In this document: piece after piece, positions 9,462 to 18,945 of the stretch
Layout of the letters: each line of letters begins with the position of its first letter
Numbering within the stretch: position 1 is the stretch's first letter
NCBI GenBank assembly: GCA_016707425.1
Contig: JADJHU010000011.1
Location: 43,160-107,159 of the forward strand
DNA length: 64,000 nucleotides
Direction of reading: 5' to 3'
DNA from: Gammaproteobacteria bacterium
Lineage (GTDB): Bacteria; Pseudomonadota; Gammaproteobacteria; Steroidobacterales; Steroidobacteraceae
Translations under genes and position numbers: made by a program
The notes under the pieces: model-generated
What the model saw: the letters and a program-made list of their open reading frames with translations, nothing else
The model's database searches: none
Told to the model about the DNA's origin: nothing

Positions 9462-9659
9462 TCAGTGCAACCGGGCCCAGTCGATGATCCTGATATCGGT
9501 TGAGTCCAGATCGAAACTCTGCGCCAGGAGCCGCCGTAGCTCCTTCGAGCCGCTGCCCTCGCTGAGCGGCTGGAGCAGCTCGACGATGCCGCTCCATTCG
9601 CTTGCCTGTTGCGCGGCCTCTGCTGCCGTCAGGAAGTGCGTGTAGTACTTCACGGCCAT
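9462..9659 (-). CDS. Small hypothetical protein, 65 residues
   Basis: A short protein beginning MAVKYYTHFLTAAEAAQQASEW and ending DIRIIDWARLH. It is rich in charged and aromatic residues, with no signal peptide or membrane segment. The ATG at 9659 is preferred because the frame further upstream encodes low-complexity sequence. It has its own terminator and lies divergent to greB (starting 9756), so it looks like a genuine single-gene unit. I do not recognise a named family. Confidence 0.65.
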   Translation of the reverse strand: MAVKYYTHFLTAAEAAQQASEWSGIVELLQPLSEGSGSKELRRLLAQSFDLDSTDIRIIDWARLH

Positions 9660-9755
9660 GGACTGAAGATTATTCGGCGCGCGGTCTCGCGACCGTGAGG
9701 CGGTGCACACAAAGCCACGGAGGCTCCCCGCCCCCGCTGAGAACTGGCGCAAGGA

Positions 9756-10256
9756 ATGGGCAGATCCCGCAGACACCTGACCCCAGGCTCGCAGTACATC
9801 ACTCCGGATGGCGAGCGGCGCCTGCGCGCCGAGCTCGAGCAGCTCTGGCGCATCGAACGGCCGCAGGTGACGCGGGCCGTGGCCGAGGCCGCCGCCCAGG
9901 GCGATCGCTCCGAGAACGCCGAGTACACCTACGGCAAGCGTCGGCTGCGCGAGATCGACCGCCGTGTGCGCCATCTCCGCCGGCGCCTCGAGGGCATGGT
10001 GGTCGTCGATCGTCCCCCGGACGATCCCCGGCGGGTGTTCTTCGGCGCCTGGGTGACACTCGAGCGCGAAGACGGCACGCGATTGCGCTACCGCATCGTC
10101 GGGCCCGACGAGCTCGACGCCGGACCGGGCTACATCAGCATGGATGCACCGCTCGGACGGGCGCTGTTGCGCCGCGCCCTCGACGAAGAGGTGACCGTCG
10201 AGCTGCCGAACGGGCCAGTGAGTTACGTGATCGTGGCGATCGAATATCCGGGCTGA
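9756..10256 (+). CDS. greB: Transcription elongation factor GreB
   Basis: A 166-residue GreA/GreB-family protein that rescues backtracked RNA polymerase by stimulating transcript cleavage. The N-terminal coiled coil carries the acidic tip in AQGDRSENAEYTYGKRRLREID, matching the GreB signature. The C-terminal FKBP-like domain includes YRIVGPDELD and ends EVTVELPNGPVSYVIVAIEY. The highly basic N-terminus and the KRRLREIDRR helix favour GreB over GreA. The ATG at 9756 follows an AAGGA ribosome-binding sequence. Confidence 0.95.
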   Translation: MGRSRRHLTPGSQYITPDGERRLRAELEQLWRIERPQVTRAVAEAAAQGDRSENAEYTYGKRRLREIDRRVRHLRRRLEGMVVVDRPPDDPRRVFFGAWVTLEREDGTRLRYRIVGPDELDAGPGYISMDAPLGRALLRRALDEEVTVELPNGPVSYVIVAIEYPG

Positions 10257-10266
10257 GCCTCGCCGC

Positions 10267-11688
10267 TCAGAACATGACCCGTACGTTCTTGAACTGCCAG
10301 GGATCGCTCTTGTCGATGTCTTCCGGGAAGAGCCTCTCGCGCTCGTGCAGCGGAGTCCACTCCGTGTACTCGCCGGTCAGCGCCCCCAGATACGGCGCAC
10401 AGATCTCGAGATTGCGCCGGAAGTCGATCTCGTCCGGCTCGACGAGGCCCCTGTTCGGATTCTCCATGGCCCAGATCATCCCCGAGAGGGCCGCGACCGT
10501 CACCTGCAGGCTGGTGGCGCTGTTGCAGGAAACGAGGCGTCGCGCCTCCTCGATCGACAGCTGCGAACCATACCAGTAGGCATTCTTCCGGTGTCCGGCA
10601 AGCAGCACACCGAGCTCGTCAGTACCGCTGACGATATCGTCCATCATGATTCGCTTGTGCTCCTGGAGCTGCCAGTTGCGGCCGCCGAATTCGTGCAGCG
10701 AGAGCACCGCGGCATCGCTCGGGTGATAGGCGTAGTGCACGGTGGGGCGATAGGCGACCTGGGTTCCCTCCCTGACCGTCAGGTAATCCGAGATCGAGAT
10801 CGCCTCGCTGTGCGTGATGAGGAAGCCGTGGATGTGTCCGGCCCTCGGCGTCCAGGTGCGCACCCGCGTGGCTGCGCCCGGCTGCATGAGATAGATCGCC
10901 GACCCGCATCCGAAGTCATGGCGCTTGCCGTCGCGCGGGAAGTTGCGCTCGTGGGTGCCCCAGCCGAGCTCGGCAGGCTGGGCGCCCTCGCTCACGAAGC
11001 CGTCGACAGACCAGGTGTTCACGAACTCGTTGCGCTGCTTCGGGACGCGCGAAATCTGGGTGTCGCGCTCGGCGATGTGAACCGTCTTCACACCGAGACG
11101 GCGCGCGAGGTCGCCCCAGTCGCCGCGGTTCCGCGGGTTGCCCGCCTCGACACCCGTGTCGGCCGCAACATTCAGCAGCGCCTGCTTGAGGAAGTGCGAC
11201 ACGAGCCCCGGGTTTGCGCCATGGGTGATCACCGCCGTGGGCGTTCGCTCGTCCTTGCGCCGCAGTGCGAGCGCTTCCTCGCGCAGCGCGTAGTTCGTGC
11301 GCTTGCCCACGGGCAGGGTCGGGTCGGTGTACCCACCCGGCCAGGGCTCGACGCAGGTATCGAGATACATCGCGCCCCTCTCCCAGGCGAGCCTGATCAG
11401 CGCGATGCTCGAGACGTCCACCGACACGTTCAGCAGAAAATCCCCGCGTCCCAGGAGCGGGTCGAGCACGCGCCGGTGGTTCTCCCGCGTCAGCGGCTCC
11501 CGGATGAAGCGCACGCCGAACTCCGCCGCCTCCTCGCGCCCGGCATCCTCGGCCGACACGATGGTGATCCGCTCAGGCGTGATGCCAATGTGCCGGAGAA
11601 TGAGCGGCAGGACGCCTTGCCCGATGCTGCCGAAGCCGATGATGACAATACGACCCGGAAAGTCGACGTAAACCTTGTGCTCGCTCAT
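10267..11688 (-). CDS. hss: Homospermidine synthase
   Basis: A 473-residue NAD-dependent enzyme that joins two putrescines, or putrescine and spermidine, to make sym-homospermidine. The N-terminal Rossmann motif IGFGSIGQGVLPLI is clear. Family blocks follow: LLNVSVDVSSIALI, YLDTCVEPWPGGY, THGANPGLVSHFLKQALL and NEFVNTWSVDGFVSEG. Length and N-terminus match proteobacterial Hss, and the ATG at 11688 is the natural start. An arginine decarboxylase gene lies 1.7 kb away, so polyamine production is locally grouped, although the two genes diverge. Confidence 0.94.
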   Translation of the reverse strand: MSEHKVYVDFPGRIVIIGFGSIGQGVLPLILRHIGITPERITIVSAEDAGREEAAEFGVRFIREPLTRENHRRVLDPLLGRGDFLLNVSVDVSSIALIRLAWERGAMYLDTCVEPWPGGYTDPTLPVGKRTNYALREEALALRRKDERTPTAVITHGANPGLVSHFLKQALLNVAADTGVEAGNPRNRGDWGDLARRLGVKTVHIAERDTQISRVPKQRNEFVNTWSVDGFVSEGAQPAELGWGTHERNFPRDGKRHDFGCGSAIYLMQPGAATRVRTWTPRAGHIHGFLITHSEAISISDYLTVREGTQVAYRPTVHYAYHPSDAAVLSLHEFGGRNWQLQEHKRIMMDDIVSGTDELGVLLAGHRKNAYWYGSQLSIEEARRLVSCNSATSLQVTVAALSGMIWAMENPNRGLVEPDEIDFRRNLEICAPYLGALTGEYTEWTPLHERERLFPEDIDKSDPWQFKNVRVMF

Positions 11689-11794
11689 GGTCCTCTCGTC
11701 CGCGGAAGCCGTTCCGCGCCGCTCGGCGGCACGGGACCGCGCAGGGTACCAACCACCGATGCGGGTGGCCAGCGCTGAGCAGCGCCGACAGGCG

Positions 11795-12466
11795 CTAGGC
11801 GGACGGTTCGCGCCAGTGCGGCGGATAGGTGCGCGCGTAGCCGGGCAGGGCCTCGACCCGCGCGAGCCAGCGACCGATCGCGGGGTAGTTCGCCTCGAGA
11901 GGCAGGAAGCGCGAGGCCAGATCGTGCGCCTCGGGCTTGCGCAGTGCATGAAGCAGGGTCTGGATGCCCGGAAAGATCACCATGTCGGCTGCCGAGAAGC
12001 TCTCGCCGACCACCCAGTCCGACTTCGCGAGCCGCGCCTCGATGGAGCGCGCCTCGCGTCCAACGACGTGCATCGAACGCGCCAGCTCTTCTTCCTGGCC
12101 TGCATGCCGGTGCTCGAAAAAGGCGTGCACGATCTGCATGACATCGGCTTCCGCGTAGTGCTCATACTCGCAGATGACGCGCATGATGACTCCGGCCTCT
12201 TCGGGCGTGCGGCCGAAGATCGGCAGCTCGGGGTACTTCTCATCGAGGTAATAGAGCACGGCGAGAGACTCGAAGACGACGTAGTCGCCGTCCTTCAGGA
12301 TCGGCACGCGCCCGCGGAAGTTCAGCGCCAGGATCTGCGGCGCCTGGTGCTCCTGTTTCGAGAACCGCAGATGATGACTCGTGTACGCGAGGCGCTTGTG
12401 CTCGAGCGCGAGCAGCACGCGCCACGAATATGGACTGCCGCTTCCCCAGTAGACGTCTATGGCCAT
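11795..12466 (-). CDS. Glutathione S-transferase family protein
   Basis: A 223-residue cytosolic GST. The thioredoxin-like N-domain begins MAIDVYWGSGSPYSWRVLLAL and carries the cis-proline and glutathione-binding segment RVPILKDGDYVVFESLAVLYYL. The C-terminal helical domain includes the capping-box-like region WVVGESFSAADMVIFP. It probably conjugates glutathione to an electrophile, or acts in thiol transfer. It starts at ATG 12466, divergent from the sulfurtransferase at 12525 with only 58 bases between, so they may share a control region. Confidence 0.9.
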   Translation of the reverse strand: MAIDVYWGSGSPYSWRVLLALEHKRLAYTSHHLRFSKQEHQAPQILALNFRGRVPILKDGDYVVFESLAVLYYLDEKYPELPIFGRTPEEAGVIMRVICEYEHYAEADVMQIVHAFFEHRHAGQEEELARSMHVVGREARSIEARLAKSDWVVGESFSAADMVIFPGIQTLLHALRKPEAHDLASRFLPLEANYPAIGRWLARVEALPGYARTYPPHWREPSA

Positions 12467-12524
12467 TGCTTCGACCGTTGCCCGAACGATTGTAGCGGCA
12501 AGCTTCAGCGTCGAGAATCCGCTC

Positions 12525-13379
12525 ATGCACACCACGCTCATCGACTGCCCGACCCTCTCAGCGATGCTCGGCACTGCCGACCTCGTGATCGTCGACTGCC
12601 GCTTCGACCTCACGCGCCCCGAATGGGGCGGGCAGGCGTTCCGCGACGGCCACATCCCGGGTGCGGGCTACGCGCACCTCGATCGCGATCTCTCGGGTGC
12701 AGTCACCACGGCAACCGGTCGCCACCCCCTGCCCGATCCCGATGTGCTGGCAGAGCACTTCGCATGCCGGGGCATCGACGGGCGGGTGCAGGTCGTCGCC
12801 TATGACCAGGGCAGCGGTGCCTGCGCTGCGCGGCTCTGGTGGTTGTTGCGCTGGCTGGGGCACGCCGGCACCGCCGTGCTCGACGGTGGCTTCGAAGCCT
12901 GGTGCCACGCCGGCCTGCCGATGCGCACAGGCGCCGCCGGGTCACGCGCACCCCGCGCCTTCCAGCGCCACCTCCCGATCGACGCTGCACCGGTCTCGAC
13001 GGCAGAGATCGTGGACGGCCTGAGGGACAGGACACTGCGACTGATCGACGCACGTGGCGCCGACCGCTTCGCAGGACAGAATGAGGTCATCGACCCCGTG
13101 GCCGGTCACGTGCCCGGCGCGGTGAATCACCCCTTCGCCGACAATCTCGGTCCCGACGGGCGCTTCCTGCAGGCAGCGGAGCTGCGCGCACGCTGGCTCC
13201 GTACGCTTGGCGGACACTCGCCTGCAGATGCCGTCTCGATGTGCGGCTCAGGCGTCACCGCATGCCACAATCTGTTCGCCCTCGAACTCGCCGGCCTCAC
13301 CGGTGCACGCCTCTATCCCGGCTCGTGGAGCGAGTGGATCCGCGACTCCGGGCGCCCCGTCGCAACCGGCTCCGGTTGA
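12525..13379 (+). CDS. sseA: Sulfurtransferase with two rhodanese domains (3-mercaptopyruvate type)
   Basis: A 284-residue two-domain rhodanese. The N-terminal inactive domain contains the sequence VDCRFDLTRPEWGGQAFRDG, then HIPGA. The C-terminal domain has VDGLRDRTLRLIDARGADRF and the catalytic loop CGSGVTA with Cys240. That loop is typical of 3-mercaptopyruvate sulfurtransferases rather than thiosulfate enzymes, which usually have CRxGxT. It would move sulfur to cyanide, thiols or thioredoxin. The start at ATG 12525 gives MHTTLIDCPTLSAML. The gene symbol is assigned by family resemblance. Confidence 0.85.
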   Translation: MHTTLIDCPTLSAMLGTADLVIVDCRFDLTRPEWGGQAFRDGHIPGAGYAHLDRDLSGAVTTATGRHPLPDPDVLAEHFACRGIDGRVQVVAYDQGSGACAARLWWLLRWLGHAGTAVLDGGFEAWCHAGLPMRTGAAGSRAPRAFQRHLPIDAAPVSTAEIVDGLRDRTLRLIDARGADRFAGQNEVIDPVAGHVPGAVNHPFADNLGPDGRFLQAAELRARWLRTLGGHSPADAVSMCGSGVTACHNLFALELAGLTGARLYPGSWSEWIRDSGRPVATGSG

Positions 13380-13429
13380 CGCGGGTTTTTGCTATCGTGC
13401 GCGCCTGACTGGCAGGCACCCGGACTCGC

Positions 13430-15410
13430 GTGGCATCAACTCCAGAACCGGCCGCAAACGACCGGTCACGCAAGCGCAATCCTCAGCGACCCTGGTCCGT
13501 CGAGGACTCGCTCGAGCTCTACAACGTCGAGGCGTGGGGCAAGAACTACTTCTCGATCAATGCGCAAGGGCACGTGGTCGTGCGTCCGGACACGACGTCC
13601 GAGCGCGAAATCGACCTGTACGAGGTGGTCCAGGGCCTGAAGGCGCGGGATCTCACGACGCCCGTGGTGGTCCGCTTTTCCGACATTCTGGCGCATCGTC
13701 TCCGGCGGCTGCATGAGGCCTTCGCGCAGGCCATCGCCGAGAACGAGTACGCGGGCCGCTACGCGGCCGTCTTCCCCATCAAGGTGAACCAGCAGCGCCT
13801 GGTCGTGGAAGAAGTGTTCCGCTACGGCAGGGAGTTCTCCTTCGGCCTGGAGGTCGGCTCGAAACCCGAGCTCCTCGCCGTGATGGCAATGACCGAAGGC
13901 TCGCTCGACCGGCTGATCATCTGCAACGGATTCAAGGACGACAGCTACATCGAAGCGGTGATCCTGGCAACCAAGCTCGGGCGCACGATCATTCCCGTCG
14001 TCGAGAACTTCTCCGAGCTGCACCTGATCCTGAAGCATGCAGACGCCTGCGGCGTGCGGCCGCGCATCGGCGTGCGCGTGAAACTCGCCAGCGAGGGCTC
14101 GGGACGCTGGCGCGAGTCGGCCGGCGACAAGTCGAAGTTCGGTCTCTTCGTCACCGAGATCCTCGAGCTGCACCGCATCCTCGAGGAGCGGGACATGCTC
14201 GACTGCCTGCAGCTCGTGCACTGCCATCCGGGAAGCCAGCTGCAGGACATCCGGCGCGTAAAAGAGGCTGTGAACGAGCTCGCCCACGTGTACGCGGAGC
14301 TGAAGCTCATGGGCGCGGGTCTCCGCTATATCGACGTGGGCGGCGGACTCGGTGTCGACTACGACGGCTCGGGCACGAACTTCGAATCCTCGATGAACTA
14401 CACGCTGAACGAATACGCGAGCGACGTCGTCTATCGCATCGCCAGCGTCTGTAACGCACGCGGCATCGAGCACCCCATGATTGTGAGCGAATCGGGCCGG
14501 GCCACAGCCGCCCATCACAGCGTGCTCATCTTCAACACCGTCGGACGCTCGGCGCGTGACCGCTTCCGCGTATCGGGGCGTGAGGCAGAAGACTACGACG
14601 GCGAGCAGGAGCTGCCGCAGCCCGTACAGGACCTCTTCGAGGCCTATCGTGCCGTGAGCCGGCGACGGCTCGTCGAGTGCTACCACGATGCGCTAACCGC
14701 CCGCGAGCAGGCACTGCAGATGTTCAGCCTGGGACTCCTCTCGCTCAGCTTCCGGGGTCTGGCCGAACGGCTCTTCTGGGCCACGTGCACGCGCATCCGC
14801 GACTTCTGCCGGAAGCTCGGCGACGACTGCCCCGAGGAGCTCGAGGACCTCGAGACCCTCCTCGCGGACGTCTACTTCTGCAACTTCTCTGTCTTCCAGT
14901 CACTGCCGGACTCATGGGCCATCGATCAGCTCTTCCCGATCATGCCCGTGCACCGCCTTGACGAGCAGCCGACCCGCAAGGGCGTGCTCGCCGACATCAC
15001 CTGCGATTCCGACGGCAAGATCGACCGCTTCGTGTCCCCGCGCGACGTCAAGCGCACGCTCGAGCTGCACGACATCAGCGAAGAGGAGGAGTATTACCTC
15101 GCCGTATTCCTCGTGGGCGCCTACCAGGAGACGCTCGGCGACCTGCACAACCTCTTCGGCGACACCCACGTCGTGCACATCCGCCTGCACGACGAGGGGC
15201 GGCTGGTGGATCGAGGAAATCGTCAAGGGCGACACGGCAAACAAGGTGCTGGAGTACATGGAATACGACGTCGACGAGCTCTACCCGGCGCTCGCCCGCG
15301 ACTGCGAACGCGCGATCCGCGAGGGGCGCATGACGCTCGCCGAGAGTCAGGCCCTGAAGCGCTTCTACGAGGGCGAGCTCAACGGCTACTCCTATCTGGA
15401 GCCGGGCTGA
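13430..15410 (+). CDS. speA: Biosynthetic arginine decarboxylase, one frame break near the 3' end
   Basis: A PLP-dependent arginine decarboxylase of about 660 residues producing agmatine for polyamine synthesis. The N-terminus has VEDSLELYNVEAWGKNYFSI, the PLP lysine is Lys118 in FPIKVNQQ, and ELVHCHPGSQ-like (QLVHCHPGSQ) and IDVGGGLGVDYDG follow. The reading frame breaks near 15197-15201. Treating the G4 run there as G3 gives DEGGWWIEEIVKGDTANKVL and the normal end NGYSYLEPG with a stop at 15410. Left unrepaired, the frame runs on as low-complexity sequence to 15469. The start is a GTG at 13430. Together with homospermidine synthase nearby, it points to agmatine-derived polyamines. Confidence 0.92.
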
Positions 15411-15574
15411 AAAGGCGCGTTTGCGCGCCATTCGACCCGGGAGTACGATCGGGCCGTTCGTCCTCCTGAGTGTGCCGGGTGCTCCGAGGCCCATGACCTG
15501 CTTGCTGCCAACCCGCGGTACAGACGATCCGTACGACCCGGGTCACGGATGTGCCCATTCCGAGAGATGACCGG

Positions 15575-15856
15575 ATGACGACGATCTACGTGGGCAATCT
15601 GCCCTTCAATGCAACCGAACAGGATCTGCGAGTACTCTTCGAGCGCCACGGCACGGTCGACTCGGTGAAGCTGATCAACGACCGCGAGACAGGCAAGCCC
15701 CGCGGCTTCGGCTTCGTCGACATGCCGCCCGCCGAGGCACAGGGCGCCATCCAGGCGCTGAACGGTTATCAGATGGGTGGCCGCCCGCTGCGCGTCAACG
15801 AAGCGCAGGAGCGTCCGCAGCGACCCCGCCAGGGAGGGGGTCCTTTCCGCCGGTGA
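15575..15856 (+). CDS. Single-RRM RNA-binding protein
   Basis: A 93-residue protein that is essentially one RNA-recognition motif with a short basic tail. RNP2 is IYVGNL at residues 3-8 and RNP1 is KPRGFGFVDM near residue 45. A Gln/Arg/Pro-rich tail ends GGPFRR. Bacterial members are small RNA chaperones, often cold-induced. The ATG at 15575 is preferred over an upstream GTG at 15551 because family members begin right before RNP2. A terminator follows 28 bases downstream, so the gene is a single unit. Confidence 0.92.
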   Translation: MTTIYVGNLPFNATEQDLRVLFERHGTVDSVKLINDRETGKPRGFGFVDMPPAEAQGAIQALNGYQMGGRPLRVNEAQERPQRPRQGGGPFRR

Positions 15857-15883
15857 CGGCTGGCATTCCGGCTGCCTCACGGA

Positions 15884-15906
15884 CCCCGCCGTGCGCGGGG
15901 TTCTTC
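15884..15906 (+). terminator. Rho-independent terminator after the RRM gene
   Basis: A six-bp GC stem (CCCCGC at 15884-15889, GCGGGG at 15895-15900) with a five-base loop is followed by TTCTTC. It sits 28 bases after the RRM gene stop and before the next gene at 15947. Confidence 0.75.
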
Positions 15907-15946
15907 ATTACGCCCGCCTGAGCTGGCCCGTCACGAGGAGATCCGC

Positions 15947-16768
15947 ATGAGAACCGTGCTGCTGATGTCCATCCTCGCCAACGTGCTCGCCGGCTGTGCA
16001 AGTCCCGGCAGCACACGCACGGAGACTGCCGCCGCGATCGACGGCGTTCTTGCCGGCGGCCAGCGCTCCGAGGCGCACCGGGAGCGCGACCGCTACCGCC
16101 ACCCGAAGGAAACGCTGCTGTTCTTCGGCGTCCGGCCCGAGCTGCGGATCGTCGAGGTCTGGCCGGGCGGTGCAGGCTGGTACACCGAGATCCTGGCGCC
16201 CCTGGTGCGCGAGAAGGGTCAATACTACGCAGCGCAGTACGAGGCCGATGCGTCGAACGAATACGTGACGCGCGAGCTCGCACGTTTCCGGGAGAAGCTT
16301 GCGTCCCGACCTGATCTCTACGACCGCGTGGTCGTCACGACGCTGGGTCCATCGGGTGCGGCGATCGCACCGCCGGCATCCGCGGACATGGTCGTCACCT
16401 TCCGCAACATTCACAGCTGGATGGCACGAGGGTGGGCGCCGCAGGCCTTCGCGGCGATGTATGCGGCGCTCAAGCCCGGCGGCGTGCTCGGTGTCGTCGA
16501 GCATCGCGGACCCGGCGGCGAGCAGGACCCGCAGGCGCGCCGCGGCTATGTCAACGAGGACTACGCGATCCGGATGATCGAGGCGGCTGGCTTCCGGCTC
16601 GCCGGCAAGTCGTCCGTCAACGACAACCCGCGTGATACCAAGGACTACGAGCAGGGTGTCTGGACGCTGCCACCGACGCTGCGCCTCGGCACGACCGATC
16701 GCCAGAAATACCTGGATATCGGCGAAAGCGACCGCTTCACGCTGAAGTTCGAGAAACCGGCGAAATAG
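15947..16768 (+). CDS. Lipoprotein with class I methyltransferase fold
   Basis: A 273-residue protein with a lipoprotein signal (LLMSILANVLAGCAS, lipobox Cys near residue 17) followed by a methyltransferase-like domain. After RDRYRHPKETLLFFG comes a motif I region (RIVEVWPGGAGWYTEILAPL), then SADMVVTFRNIHSW and LKPGGVLGVVEHR, matching the predicted-methyltransferase family COG4798. S-adenosylmethionine is not known to be available in the periplasm, so the activity of exported members is unclear. The start at ATG 15947 has a GAGGAG ribosome-binding sequence. It is a single gene between two terminator/convergent boundaries. Confidence 0.83.
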   Translation: MRTVLLMSILANVLAGCASPGSTRTETAAAIDGVLAGGQRSEAHRERDRYRHPKETLLFFGVRPELRIVEVWPGGAGWYTEILAPLVREKGQYYAAQYEADASNEYVTRELARFREKLASRPDLYDRVVVTTLGPSGAAIAPPASADMVVTFRNIHSWMARGWAPQAFAAMYAALKPGGVLGVVEHRGPGGEQDPQARRGYVNEDYAIRMIEAAGFRLAGKSSVNDNPRDTKDYEQGVWTLPPTLRLGTTDRQKYLDIGESDRFTLKFEKPAK

Positions 16769-16783
16769 CCGGCAGACCGCGAC

Positions 16784-18874
16784 CTACCACATCTCGCGGA
16801 CGCGGCTGGTCACGTCGAGCAACTGGGGCGCCGAGGCATCGGCCAGAGCGGCCTCCCCGAGATGCGAGCCGTGGAAGCTCGTCTGATCGAAACAGCGCAG
16901 GACCTTCTCGGTCAGGAAGCGGCTGCGCCCGCCATACACGTGGCGGTCACCGTGACGCGCCTGGGCCGTGACCGGAAAGCGCAGCGGCGAGATGAGCTGC
17001 AGATCGGAACGCGCGCGAGTCATCGCCACATACAGCAGCCGCCGTTCCTCCTCGATGAGCTCCGGCCGGCCTGTGGAGAACTCGGACGGGAAACTGCCAT
17101 CCACCACGTTCAGGACGTACACGCTGTCCCACTCCATCCCCTTCGCGGAATGGATCGTCGAGAGCACGAGATAATCCTCGTCGAGCAGCGGCTGCCCTGC
17201 GAGATCGCTGGTGGCCTGCGGCGGATCGAGCGTGAGCTCGGTGAGGAAGCGCTCGCGGGACGGATACTGGCCCGAGAGCAGCTCGAGCTGATCGAGATCG
17301 CCAATGCGCGTATGAACGTGCTCGTAGAGACGCTCGAGCTGCGGCTGGTACCACTCGCGCACGCGGCGCACCTGCCCCGGCCAGGGCCGTTGCGGAGTGC
17401 CCAGTTCCGTCATGAGCTCCGCGAAACGGGGCCAGTCGGTGCGCGCCCCGTGCGGCGGCGTGAGGCCGCCCAGAGCAGGGAAGGCCGCATCACCCGCGAC
17501 CAGCTGATCGATGATGGCGCGCGCACCCGCCGGTCCCATGCCGGGCAGCAGCTGCAGCGCGCGGAAGGCGGCCAGGGCGTTGCGTGGATTGTCCGCCCAG
17601 CGCAGTACGGAGAGCAGATCCTTCACGTGGGCCGCCTCGAGGAACTTCAGCCCGCCGTACTTCACGAAGGGAATCCTGCGTTTCGTGAGCTCCACCTCGA
17701 GCAGGTCGCTGTGGCTCGCAGTCCGGAAGAGCACGGCCTGCTGTCGCAGCGGCACCTGCATCTCTCGCCGCTGCAGCACCTGGGTGCAGACATACTCCGC
17801 CTGCGAGGCCAGGTCGTCCGTGCTCACGAGCTTCGGCCGCGCGCCCTCGCCTCGGGCGGACAGGAGGTGTTTGCGATGCTGGCGCGAAGCCTCTGCCATG
17901 AGTGCGTTCGCTGCATCCAGCACGCCCTGGACCGAGCGGTAGTTCTGCGCGAGCGTGATCACCTCGGCGCGCGGCTGGTATCGCTCGGGGAAACCCAGGA
18001 TGTTCTCGACTGCCGCGGCGCGGAAGGAATAGATGGCCTGTGCGTCGTCACCGACGACCGTCACGCCGGCGCCGTCGGGCTTGAGCGCGTGCACGATCCC
18101 GCCCTGCAGGACATTCGTATCCTGGTACTCATCGACGAGCACATGATCGAAGTGCTGCCCGACGTGCGCGGCGAGCCGCGGCTCGCTGGTCATCATGATG
18201 TGCCAGTAGAGCAGCAGGTCGTCGTAGTCGAGGAGACCGTAGCGCCCTTTGCGCTCGACGTAGGCCCGATAGAGCTTCACGAGCTCGCCCTGCCACGGGA
18301 CGCACCAGGGGTACTGCTGCTCCAGCGTCTCCTCGAGCGACTTCTGCGTGTTCACGCGCCACGAGTAGATCGCGAGACAGGTATCCTTGCGCGGGAAGCG
18401 CTGCTCGCGCGCCGCGAGCCCGAGTTCCTGGCGCAACTGATCGAGCAGATCCGCCGAGTCGCCCCGGTCCAGGACCGTGAAAGCAGGGTCCAGCCCGAGG
18501 GGCCGCGCATAATGGCGCAGGAGCCGGCTGCCGACGGAGTGGAAGGTCCCCACCCACCCCAGACGCTGCGTGACCGCGCGGGCGGCCGTACCGAGCGAGT
18601 CGTCGAGCGCCGTACGCACGATCTCGTGCGCACGGCGGCGCATCTCCTGCGCCGCGCGGCGCGTGAAGGTGAGCATGAGGATGCGCGCCGGATCCACCCC
18701 GTGCAGCACGAGGTGCGCGACGCGATGCGCCAGCGTGCTCGTCTTGCCCGTACCTGCACCGGCGACGATCAGGAGCGGACCGGATGCAAAGCCCTTTTCC
18801 GGCAGCGGCTCACCATAGGACGCCGCCCGGCGCTGGAGTGCATTGAGTTTCTCGAGGTGCGCACCGGTCGCCAT
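16784..18874 (-). CDS. UvrD/PcrA-like ATP-dependent DNA helicase
   Basis: A 696-residue superfamily 1A helicase. Visible motifs in order: Walker A AGAGTGKTSTLAHR near residue 40, motif Ia LTFTRRAAQEM, motif II DEYQDTN, motif III GDDAQAIYSFR, motif IV-like ITLAQNYRS, motif V STIHSAKGMEWD and motif VI VAMTRARSDL. It would unwind DNA 3' to 5' in repair or recombination. The ordering and length fit the UvrD/PcrA group; it is shorter than AddA or RecB. It starts at ATG 18874, 71 bases from the divergent NUDIX gene. Confidence 0.92.
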   Translation of the reverse strand: MATGAHLEKLNALQRRAASYGEPLPEKGFASGPLLIVAGAGTGKTSTLAHRVAHLVLHGVDPARILMLTFTRRAAQEMRRRAHEIVRTALDDSLGTAARAVTQRLGWVGTFHSVGSRLLRHYARPLGLDPAFTVLDRGDSADLLDQLRQELGLAAREQRFPRKDTCLAIYSWRVNTQKSLEETLEQQYPWCVPWQGELVKLYRAYVERKGRYGLLDYDDLLLYWHIMMTSEPRLAAHVGQHFDHVLVDEYQDTNVLQGGIVHALKPDGAGVTVVGDDAQAIYSFRAAAVENILGFPERYQPRAEVITLAQNYRSVQGVLDAANALMAEASRQHRKHLLSARGEGARPKLVSTDDLASQAEYVCTQVLQRREMQVPLRQQAVLFRTASHSDLLEVELTKRRIPFVKYGGLKFLEAAHVKDLLSVLRWADNPRNALAAFRALQLLPGMGPAGARAIIDQLVAGDAAFPALGGLTPPHGARTDWPRFAELMTELGTPQRPWPGQVRRVREWYQPQLERLYEHVHTRIGDLDQLELLSGQYPSRERFLTELTLDPPQATSDLAGQPLLDEDYLVLSTIHSAKGMEWDSVYVLNVVDGSFPSEFSTGRPELIEEERRLLYVAMTRARSDLQLISPLRFPVTAQARHGDRHVYGGRSRFLTEKVLRCFDQTSFHGSHLGEAALADASAPQLLDVTSRVREMW

Positions 18875-18945
18875 GGCGCGCCGACTATACGGAAAGGCGG
18901 GGCGCCGGTGCTAGGCTGGGCGCCACAGAGCAGCGGGAGAGCAGC

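Noticed and set aside
10345..11778. 477-codon open frame antisense to homospermidine synthase
   Set aside because: Same explanation: the opposite strand encodes a full conserved enzyme.
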